A stretch of DNA of 51,194 nucleotides from NCBI RefSeq assembly GCF_003574465.1, contig NZ_QOWC01000027.1, forward strand, positions 1 through 51,194. Direction: 5' to 3'. The notes below the pieces were generated by a model. That model saw only the letters and a list, made by a program, of their open reading frames with translations. It was not told the origin of the DNA and did no database searches. Source of the stretch: Methylobacterium crusticola. GTDB taxonomy: Bacteria > Pseudomonadota > Alphaproteobacteria > Rhizobiales > Beijerinckiaceae. Positions 43,469 to 50,260 of the stretch are shown here, piece after piece; position 1 is the first letter of the stretch; each line of letters opens with the position of its first letter. The position numbers were made by a program, and so were the translations under genes.

Positions 43469-44998
43469 ATGCCGGCCCCCGGTCCCGACCCGATCCCCGC
43501 CGACGCTCCGCCCGGCCACGCCGGCCCGCCCGGCCGTGCCGGCCCGCCCGGCCGCGCCGGGCCGCGGGGCTACCGCACCACCGCGCTGATCATCGCGAGC
43601 GCGATGTTCATGGAGCAGCTCGACGCGACGGTGCTCGCCACCGCCCTGCCCACCATGGCGCGCGACTTCGGCGTGACGGCGCCCGGGATGAGCGTGGCGC
43701 TGACCTCCTACCTCCTCAGCCTCGCGGTCTTCATCCCGGCGAGCGGCTCCGTGGCGGACCGCTTCGGGTCGCGCACGGTGTTCCGCGCCGCCATCGCGGT
43801 GTTCACCCTCGGGTCGATCCTGTGCGCGCTCGCCCCCACCCTCGGGGCCTTCGTGGCGGCGCGGCTGGTCCAGGGGCTCGGCGGCGCCATGATGATGCCG
43901 GTCGGGCGCCTCGTCCTCCTGCGCAGCGTGGCGCGCCGCGACCTCGTCTCGGCCATGTCCTGGCTCCTGGTGCCGGCCCTGATCGGGCCGATCCTCGGCC
44001 CGCCCTTCGGGGGGCTCGTGGTGACCTACTTCGACTGGCGCTGGATCTTCCTCGTCAACGTGCCGGTCGGCCTCCTGGGCGTGGTGCTGGCCGGCCTCTT
44101 CATCGACGAGGTGCGCGGCGAGGCGCGCCGCCCCTTCGACCTCGCCGGCCTCGCCCTGTCCGGCCTGGCCCTCGGCACCCTGTTCCTCGGCTTCGAGCTC
44201 GCGAGCCACGGCGGGAACGGCCGGGCGGCCCTCGCCCTCGTCGCCGTCGGCCTCGCGGCCGGGGCCGCCTACGGGGTGCATGCCCGGCGGGTGGCCCACC
44301 CGATCCTCGACCTCTCGCTGATGCGCCTGCCGAGCTTCCGCCTCTCGGTCGTCGCCGGCTCGCTCACGCGGGTCGCGCAGGGCGCGCAGCCCTTCCTGCT
44401 CCCCCTGATGCTCCAGGTCGGCTTCGGGATGAGCGCGGCCCAGAGCGGCGCCCTCACCCTCGCGAGCGCCGGCGGCTCGCTCACCATGAAGGCGCTGGCG
44501 CCGCGCCTGCTGCGGCGCTTCGGCTTCCGCACGAGCCTCGTCGCCAACGGCGTGCTGGCGAGCGGCGGCTCCGCGGCCTGCGCGCTGCTCCGCCCCGACT
44601 GGCCCGGCCCCGCGCTGTTCGGGGCGCTGGCGGCGTGCGGGTTCCTGATGTCGTTCCAGTTCACGGCCTACAACACGGTCGCGTACGCGGAGGTGCCGGC
44701 GTCCCGCATGAGCGCGGCGACGAGCTTCTACACCACGTTCCAGCAGCTGATGCTGTCGGTCGGGATCTGCGTCGCGGCGGGGGTGCTCCAGGGCGCCATG
44801 TGGGTCAACGGGCACGCCGCGCCCGCCTTCGCGGATTTCTCGGCGGCCTTCCTGGCGGTGAGCGCGGTCTCGCTCTCGGCGACGCTCTGGAACCTGCGCT
44901 TCGCCCCCGAGGCCGGCTCCGACATCAGCGGCCACACGCCCCGCGGGCGCAAGGCCGCGGCCCCCGGCACGGCCTGCGGCGGGCGCCGCTCGGCCTGA
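43469..44998 (+). CDS. MFS transporter, DHA2 (drug:H+ antiporter) family
   Basis: A 509-residue exporter with around 12-14 hydrophobic segments. After a Pro/Gly-rich tail comes MFMEQLDATVLATALPTMARDFG (helix 1, DHA2 motif D1), GSVADRFGSRTVF (motif A) and LVPALIGPILGPPFGGLV (motif C, antiporter hallmark). It probably expels a hydrophobic or cationic compound. The ATG at 43469 is the best family fit, but its ribosome site is weak and an in-frame ATG at 43346 exists. Three GPPGRA-like repeats mark the tail. It diverges from the histidine kinase over a 350-base gap with no other gene. Confidence 0.9.
   Translation: MPAPGPDPIPADAPPGHAGPPGRAGPPGRAGPRGYRTTALIIASAMFMEQLDATVLATALPTMARDFGVTAPGMSVALTSYLLSLAVFIPASGSVADRFGSRTVFRAAIAVFTLGSILCALAPTLGAFVAARLVQGLGGAMMMPVGRLVLLRSVARRDLVSAMSWLLVPALIGPILGPPFGGLVVTYFDWRWIFLVNVPVGLLGVVLAGLFIDEVRGEARRPFDLAGLALSGLALGTLFLGFELASHGGNGRAALALVAVGLAAGAAYGVHARRVAHPILDLSLMRLPSFRLSVVAGSLTRVAQGAQPFLLPLMLQVGFGMSAAQSGALTLASAGGSLTMKALAPRLLRRFGFRTSLVANGVLASGGSAACALLRPDWPGPALFGALAACGFLMSFQFTAYNTVAYAEVPASRMSAATSFYTTFQQLMLSVGICVAAGVLQGAMWVNGHAAPAFADFSAAFLAVSAVSLSATLWNLRFAPEAGSDISGHTPRGRKAAAPGTACGGRRSA
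43511..43564 (+). repeat. 18-bp repeat (3 units) at the 5' end of the DHA2 transporter gene
   Basis: Three 18-bp units encode PGHAGP, PGRAGP and PGRAGP at residues 15-32, a collagen-like stretch ahead of the first membrane helix. The last two units are near-identical at the DNA level. The repeat preserves the frame. Confidence 0.8.
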
Positions 44999-45007
44999 CC
45001 GCCGGGG

Positions 45008-45030
45008 CCCGCCCGGCCGGCGCGGGCGGG
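45008..45030. terminator. Hairpin between convergent transporter and DUF3830 genes
   Basis: CCCGCCCG and CGGGCGGG form a perfect 8-bp stem around a 7-base loop, in the 74-base gap between two converging genes. It could end transcription in either direction; no T-run is present. Confidence 0.4.
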
Positions 45031-45072
45031 GGGCCCGCCCGGCCCCGGGGACGGGCGGGCGCCCTCGCGCGA

Positions 45073-45486
45073 TCAGATCGCCTCGAAGCGGATCGGCTGC
45101 GCGCCCTTGAGCAGGGTCATGCGGCCGAGGTCGTGGACGTGCTCGAGGCCCGTCGTGATCGTGAGGAAGTGGTTGCCGGCGAGCTGGCCGACCTTGCTGG
45201 CGAAGTGCACGCCGCCGTAGGCGAGCAGGATCTCGGTCTCGCTGATGCCGCCCGGATACAGGATCAACTGGCCCGGCGCCGGGTAGCTGGTGTGGTTCTC
45301 GTAGCCGACGCCGAAGCTGAGATCGCCGAGGGGCATCCACACCCCCTCGCCGCTCCAGCGCACGTGGATGATCTCGCTCACGAAGGGCAGCGCCTTGACG
45401 AAGGCCGCGCAGGTCGCGGGCGCCTTCTCCAGCTCGAGCCGTCCGACGAGGTCGTAGGGACCCGCCTTGATCTTGAGTTCCTGCAC
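45073..45486 (-). CDS. DUF3830 family protein (cyclophilin-like fold)
   Basis: A 137-residue protein of the DUF3830 type. Recognisable stretches: LELEKAPATCAAFVKALPF, HVRWSGEGVWMPLGDL, YENHTSYPAPGQLILYPGGISETEILLAYGG, and GNHFLTITTGLE near the end. The fold resembles a small cyclophilin-like barrel, and the function is not known. It is 51 bases downstream of an M20 amidohydrolase gene in the same direction and probably co-transcribed, so it may assist hydrolysis or isomerisation of the same small substrate. Confidence 0.82.
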   Translation of the reverse strand: MQELKIKAGPYDLVGRLELEKAPATCAAFVKALPFVSEIIHVRWSGEGVWMPLGDLSFGVGYENHTSYPAPGQLILYPGGISETEILLAYGGVHFASKVGQLAGNHFLTITTGLEHVHDLGRMTLLKGAQPIRFEAI

Positions 45487-45537
45487 GGGGGTGGTCTCCG
45501 GTTCACGGGGGTGGGAGGCTCGCGGGAGGGACGGGGC

Positions 45538-46830
45538 TCAGGCCCGGCCCGGGAGCCGGGCGGGATCGAGGTGGCGCAGGACGTCGACGAGGAGCCGCGT
45601 CGCGACGTCGACGTCCTCGACCGCGACGGACTCGGCCGGGGAGTGGCTGAGGCCGCCGGCGCAGCGCACGAAGATCATGCCGATCGGGCAGAAGCCCGCG
45701 AGGGCGAGGCCGTCGTGCCCGGCGCCGCTCGGGAGCCGCAGCGGGCGCAGGCCGAGGCGCCCGACGCCCTCCGCGATCGCCTCCATCAGCCAGGGCGCGC
45801 AAGGGCCGGCGGGCTCGTCGTAGGAGGCCGTCGCCCGCATCGCGACGCCGCGCCGGGCCGCGATGGCCTCGCAGGCCCGCAGGATCCCGGCGAGGCCCTC
45901 GCGGCGCACCCGGTCGCTCGGGCTGCGCAGGTCGAGCGTGAACTCGGCGCGCTCCGGGATGACGTTGACGGCGCCCCGCGGCACCGCGATCCGCCCCACC
46001 GTGGCGACGAGGTCCGGCGTCGCGCAGGCCGCCGCCTCGATCGCCAGCACCATCTCGGCCGCCGCCGCCAGGGCGTCGCGGCGCAGCCGCATCGGCACCG
46101 TGCCGGCGTGGCCGGCCCGCCCCTCGACCGTGACGGCGAGGCGGCTCGCCCCCGCGATGGCCGTGACGATGCCGACGGGCAGGTTCTCGGCCTCGAGCAC
46201 CGGCCCCTGCTCGATGTGGACCTCGAGGTAGCCGAGGATGCGGGCCCGGTCCCGGGCCGCGCGGCCGAGGGCGAGCGGGTCGCAGCCGAAATCCCGCAGC
46301 GCCTGCGCGAGGCTGACGCCGTCCGGGTCGCGGGCCTCGAGGAAGGCGGGCGGGACCGTCCCGGCGACCGCCCGCGAGCCCGTGAGGGTGACGGGGAAGC
46401 GCACGCCCTCCTCGTCCCCGAAGGCCAGCACCTCGATGGCGAAGGGCAGCCGCACGCCCGCGGCGTGCAGGGCCGCGACGGCGGCGATCGCCACCACCAC
46501 CCCGAGGTTGCCGTCGTAGCGGCCGGCGTGGCGCACGGTGTCGATGTGCGAGCCGAGGAGGAGCGTCGGGACGTCCGCCCGGGCGCCCTCGTAGCGGCCC
46601 ACCACCGTGCCGGCGGGATCGAGGCCCGCCGCCATGCCGGCCTGCTCCATCCAGCCCGCGACCGCGAGGGCGGCGGCCTTGTGGGCGGGCGTCAGGTAGA
46701 GGCGCGTCAACCCGTCGGCGTCGCCGCTGAACCCGGCGAGCGCGGCGAGCCGGTCCATCACCGCCGCGCCGAGCGCGGGGCCGGGCGCGGGCTCCTGCGG
46801 CCGGGAGGCGTGTGTCGGGGAGAGCGTCAT
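45538..46830 (-). CDS. M20-family Zn-dependent amidohydrolase (N-carbamoylase/allantoate amidohydrolase type)
   Basis: A 430-residue hydrolase of the hydantoinase/carbamoylase branch of M20. Metal-site motifs: LLLGSHIDTVRHAGRYDGNLG (His and Asp), FGDEEGVRFP (Glu-Glu), LEVHIEQGPVLE (His) and the late GAGHDGLALAG (His). The dimerisation lid holds VTVEGRAGHAGTVPM. Members hydrolyse N-carbamoyl amino acids, allantoate, ureidoglycolate or related ureides. There is no signal peptide, so the enzyme is cytoplasmic. It is the first gene of a pair with DUF3830. The exact substrate cannot be chosen. Confidence 0.9.
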   Translation of the reverse strand: MTLSPTHASRPQEPAPGPALGAAVMDRLAALAGFSGDADGLTRLYLTPAHKAAALAVAGWMEQAGMAAGLDPAGTVVGRYEGARADVPTLLLGSHIDTVRHAGRYDGNLGVVVAIAAVAALHAAGVRLPFAIEVLAFGDEEGVRFPVTLTGSRAVAGTVPPAFLEARDPDGVSLAQALRDFGCDPLALGRAARDRARILGYLEVHIEQGPVLEAENLPVGIVTAIAGASRLAVTVEGRAGHAGTVPMRLRRDALAAAAEMVLAIEAAACATPDLVATVGRIAVPRGAVNVIPERAEFTLDLRSPSDRVRREGLAGILRACEAIAARRGVAMRATASYDEPAGPCAPWLMEAIAEGVGRLGLRPLRLPSGAGHDGLALAGFCPIGMIFVRCAGGLSHSPAESVAVEDVDVATRLLVDVLRHLDPARLPGRA

Positions 46831-46959
46831 CGTGGATCCTCGCGGGGGTTAGGCGGCCGGCGGGCTGCCTGTCTACCCCGCCGAGAGCGATTTCGACCGG
46901 CGGCCGGCCCGATCCGGCCCGCGGGGGCCGCGACCGGCGCCGGGACGGCCGCGCCCGGA

Positions 46960-48816
46960 TCACCCGGCCCCTGCCGGGCCGGCGGCGACCCGCGCGATCT
47001 CCCAGGGCGGCGCGATCTCCTCCGGCGTGGCGCAGAGCCGGGCCCGGGCCATGGCGCGGCCGAGGCCCGGGAGGGCGGTGAGGACCGCGAAGGGCACGGC
47101 CAGGAGCGCGCCGAGGGTCAGGGGCAGCGTCGCGGCGAGCAGGGCCGGCGAGGCGAGCGCGAGGGCCCCGCACAGGAGGGCCCCGAACAGGACGACGCCC
47201 CGCAGCGCCCGCCAGGCCTCGCCGGCCGCGACGCCGCGCGCGTCGCGGCCCTGGGCCGTCCAGACCTCGCCGCGCCCCGCCGCGAGGACGGCCAGGAAGG
47301 CGGTGAGGCGCACGGCCGAGACCCCGAGCAGCAGGAACGAGAACGCGGTCTCGGCGGCGATGCCCGCCAGGAACCGGGCCGCGCCCCCGTTCGCCGCGCG
47401 GGCGGCCCGGCTCGCCAGCACGTCGGCGTAGCCGGCGAGCTTGGGCGCGAGGGAGAGCAGGAGCCAGAGGCCGTAGAGCCCGGCCGCCCCCGGCGCCCCC
47501 TCCCCGCCGGCCGTCGCGGCCCGCAGGGGCAGGAGGGCGAGCCCCAGGGTCAGGGCCGGGGCGTTGAGGAACATCAGGACCGCCCAGGCGAGCTGGAAGC
47601 GGCTCATCGGCAGCAGGCCGGGCAGCCGCGGGAGCCGCAGGTACTGCAGGTTGCCCCGGCACCAGCGCAGGTCGCGGCGCAGGTGGTCGAGGAGCGTCGG
47701 CGGGTTGTCCTCGTAGCTGCCGCCCTCCACGGGCAGCACCCGCACCTCGTAGCCGGCGCGGCGCATCAGCACCGCCTCGACCTGGTCGTGGGAGAGGATC
47801 GGGCCGCCCGGCAGGTCCGGCAGCCGGCAATGCTGCGCGTAGGGCGCGATGCGCACGAGCGCGTTGTGGCCCCAGAACGGGCCGCAATCCCCGCCCCACC
47901 ACGCCGCCGCGAGGGTGTAGGGCCGCATGCCGTGGCGCATGCCGAACTGGAACAGGCGCGCGAAGGCGCTCGCCGCCGGGGCGCCGACCGCGAGGCTCTG
48001 GAGGATGCCGAGGCGCGGATGGGCCTGCATGATGCGCACGAGCCGCAGGGCGCAGGCCCCGGTCACGAGGCTGTCGGCGTCGAGGGGCAGCATCAGGTCG
48101 TGCCCGCTGCGGGCGCAGAACTCCTGCAGGTTGCCGGCCTTGTAGCCGTCGTTGCCCGCGCGCCGCCGGTAGGTGACGTGCCCGCGCGCGGCGGCCGGCA
48201 GGGCGGCGCGCCAGGCCGCCACCGCCCCGTCCTCGGCGGCCGCGATGGCGGGATCGTCGGTGTCGCTGAGCACGTGGTAGCTGAACCAGGCGCCGTGCCC
48301 GGTGCGCTCCAGGCTCTCGCGCACGGTCGCGAGGCGCGCGAGCGCCCGGCCCGGATCCTCGTTGCGCAGGGTCATGACCACGGCGGTGGTGAGGCGCGGC
48401 GCCTCGGGCCCGTCGCCCGCCGCCGCGAAGGGCGCCGCCGCCGCGAGCCCGGCCGGCCCCGCCCGCAGCAGCCGGAAGCCGATCACGGCGTTCCAGAAGC
48501 CCAGCACCGTCCAGGGCAGCGTCGTGAGGAAGCAGGCGAGCAGCGCGACGTCGAGGCCGTCCCAGCCGTCGGCGCCGAGCGCGCGGGCGGCCGCCGCCGC
48601 GAGGCCCGCGCAGGCGGCGAGGTTCAGCCCGAGCACCAGGGCGCGGCGGCGTCGCAGCGTCGCGCGGGCTTGCAGGCCCGCCGGCGTCGTGAGAGGAGCG
48701 CCGCGGGGGTCGGCGGGCGCGGCCTCGCCCTCGCCCGCCGGCCGCGCCCCGTCCGGTGCCGCCTCGTCGCTTCCGGCGGCCCGTGCGACACTCCGCCGGG
48801 GGCCGCTCATGGTCAT
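46960..48816 (-). CDS. Glucan glucosyltransferase, OpgH/MdoH-like (GT2)
   Basis: About 618 residues of a membrane glycosyltransferase. Two helices (about 47-66, 72-95) precede a GT2 catalytic domain with VVMTLRNEDP, SDTDDPAIA, LPLDADSLV (DxD) and, after SYEDNPPTLLDHL, the acceptor-site RDLRWCRGNLQYL. Several further helices follow. This matches OpgH, which makes periplasmic beta-glucans from UDP-glucose. No opgG partner is adjacent, and the protein is shorter than the roughly 850-residue enterobacterial form. Start is unsure: ATGs at 48843, 48840, 48816 and 48810 are all in frame and none has a good ribosome site. The 48843 option would overlap the divergent dehydrogenase gene. Confidence 0.85.
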   Translation of the reverse strand: MTMSGPRRSVARAAGSDEAAPDGARPAGEGEAAPADPRGAPLTTPAGLQARATLRRRRALVLGLNLAACAGLAAAAARALGADGWDGLDVALLACFLTTLPWTVLGFWNAVIGFRLLRAGPAGLAAAAPFAAAGDGPEAPRLTTAVVMTLRNEDPGRALARLATVRESLERTGHGAWFSYHVLSDTDDPAIAAAEDGAVAAWRAALPAAARGHVTYRRRAGNDGYKAGNLQEFCARSGHDLMLPLDADSLVTGACALRLVRIMQAHPRLGILQSLAVGAPAASAFARLFQFGMRHGMRPYTLAAAWWGGDCGPFWGHNALVRIAPYAQHCRLPDLPGGPILSHDQVEAVLMRRAGYEVRVLPVEGGSYEDNPPTLLDHLRRDLRWCRGNLQYLRLPRLPGLLPMSRFQLAWAVLMFLNAPALTLGLALLPLRAATAGGEGAPGAAGLYGLWLLLSLAPKLAGYADVLASRAARAANGGAARFLAGIAAETAFSFLLLGVSAVRLTAFLAVLAAGRGEVWTAQGRDARGVAAGEAWRALRGVVLFGALLCGALALASPALLAATLPLTLGALLAVPFAVLTALPGLGRAMARARLCATPEEIAPPWEIARVAAGPAGAG

Positions 48817-48831
48817 GGCCGGGGAGTCGGG

Positions 48832-49836
48832 GTGCAGCATCATTCGGCATCCGGGAGCGGGGCGGCGCGGGAGAGCGTCGCCGTACGGGCGCTCTGGTAT
48901 AGCGCTTTCCGCCGCGCCGAGCTGCGCAGCGAGCGCCCGGCCCCGCCGGGCCCCGGCGAGGTCCGGGTCCGCACGCTGTGGACGGGCCTGTCCCGCGGCA
49001 CCGAGCGGCTGGTCTTCGAGGGCCAGGTGCCGGATTCCGTGGCGGCGCGGATGCGCGCCCCCGCCCAGGCCGGCGACTTCCCGTTCCCGGTCAAGTACGG
49101 CTACTGCGCCGTCGGGGAGACGGAGCCGGAGGACGGCCCGCCGGAGCGGGTCTTCGCGCTCCAGCCCCACCAGGAGGCCTTCGTGGCGCCCCGCGACGGC
49201 CTCTGCCCGGTGCCGGCGGCGGTGCCGTCCCGCCGGGCGGTGCTGGCGGCGACCATGGAGACGGCCCTCAACGCCGTCTGGGACTCGGGGGCGGGCCCGG
49301 GCGACCGGATCGCGGTGGTCGGCGGCGGCGCGGTCGGCCTCCTGGTCGCCTACCTGGCGGCGGGCCTGCCGGGGGCCGAGGTGACGGTGATCGACCGCGA
49401 CCCCGCCCGGGAGGCGGTCGCGGTCGGCCTCGGCGCCGCCTTCCGGCCCCCGGGCGGCGGCGCGCCGGAGGCCGACGTGGTGTTCCACGCCAGCGCCAGC
49501 CAGGAGGGCCTGGCCCTGGCCCTCGGGCTCGCGGGCGACGAGGCGGCGGTGGTGGAGCTGAGCTGGTACGGCGCCCGCACGGTCGCGGTCCCCCTCGGCC
49601 TCGCCTTCCACGCGCGGCGCCTGCGGCTCCTCGGGAGCCAGGTGGGCGAGGTCGCGGCCTCGCGCCGCCCGCGCTGGAGCCGCCGGCGGCGGCTCGCGAA
49701 GGCGCTGGCGCTCCTGGCCGACCCCCGGCTCGACGCCCTGATCACCGAGGAGGTCGCCTTCGCGGACCTGCCGGGGGCACTGCCGCGCCTGCTGGCGCCG
49801 GGGGCGCCGGGCCTCTGCACCGCGATCCGCTACTGA
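48832..49836 (+). CDS. MDR-family (alcohol dehydrogenase-like) oxidoreductase lacking catalytic zinc ligands
   Basis: A 334-residue medium-chain dehydrogenase-like protein. The N-terminal half has VRTLWTGLSRGTERLVFEG, in the position where zinc enzymes carry the Cys and GHE motifs; neither is present. This wording recalls the BchC-type subgroup. The Rossmann motif VVGGGAVGLLVAYLAA and VTVIDRDPAR point to NAD(P) binding. The only in-frame start ahead of the domain is GTG 48832, with GGGGAG 5 bases before it. It heads an operon with the PTPS-like gene (16 bases on) and a GT4 gene. Function unknown; a sugar or pterin dehydrogenase is possible. Confidence 0.8.
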   Translation: MQHHSASGSGAARESVAVRALWYSAFRRAELRSERPAPPGPGEVRVRTLWTGLSRGTERLVFEGQVPDSVAARMRAPAQAGDFPFPVKYGYCAVGETEPEDGPPERVFALQPHQEAFVAPRDGLCPVPAAVPSRRAVLAATMETALNAVWDSGAGPGDRIAVVGGGAVGLLVAYLAAGLPGAEVTVIDRDPAREAVAVGLGAAFRPPGGGAPEADVVFHASASQEGLALALGLAGDEAAVVELSWYGARTVAVPLGLAFHARRLRLLGSQVGEVAASRRPRWSRRRRLAKALALLADPRLDALITEEVAFADLPGALPRLLAPGAPGLCTAIRY

Positions 49837-49852
49837 GGCAGACGAGGTCGAG

Positions 49853-50260
49853 ATGTACGCCGTCGAGGTCCGTGACCACGTGATGATCGCCCACAGCTTC
49901 CGGGGCGCCCTGTTCGGCCCGGCCCAGGCCCTGCACGGGGCGACCTTCGTGGTCGACGTGGCCTTCTTCCGGGAGAGCCTGACGCCGGACGGCGTCGTGG
50001 TGGATATCGGGCGGGCCGGCGAGGCCCTGAAGCGCGTCCTGGCGCCCCTGAACTACCGCAACCTCGACGCCCTGCCGGACTTCGCCGGGGTGAACACCAC
50101 CACCGAGTTCCTGTGCGGCCACATCCACGGCGCCATGGCGGCGGCGACGCGGGCGGGCGAGCTCGGGCCCGGCGGCGAGGGCGTGAGCCGCATCCGGGTG
50201 ACGCTGCACGAGTCGCACCTCGCGCGCGCCTGGTTCGAGGGGCCGCTCCCCGGTGCCTGA
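49853..50260 (+). CDS. Degenerate 6-pyruvoyl-tetrahydropterin synthase/QueD-fold protein
   Basis: A 135-residue protein of the PTPS/QueD T-fold. Fold landmarks are kept: DHVMIAHSFRG, ALHGATFVVDV, VVDIGRAGEALKRVL, TTTEFLCGHIHGAM, and VTLHESHLARAWF with the substrate-anchoring Glu. However, active-site residues differ from the canonical pattern: the CxxLHGH region reads AQALHGA, so the nucleophilic Cys and one zinc His are Ala; and the LDHxxLN segment reads LNYRNLD, so the catalytic Asp-His pair is Asn-Tyr. Standard PTPS or QueD activity is therefore doubtful; a pterin-binding or different reaction is more likely. It lies between the MDR gene and a glycosyltransferase that overlaps its stop. 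Confidence 0.85.
   Translation: MYAVEVRDHVMIAHSFRGALFGPAQALHGATFVVDVAFFRESLTPDGVVVDIGRAGEALKRVLAPLNYRNLDALPDFAGVNTTTEFLCGHIHGAMAAATRAGELGPGGEGVSRIRVTLHESHLARAWFEGPLPGA

Noticed and set aside
43117..49836. 2239-codon plus-strand open frame
   Set aside because: It crosses real genes on both strands in a shifted frame; only its last 335 codons (from GTG 48832) are a real protein.
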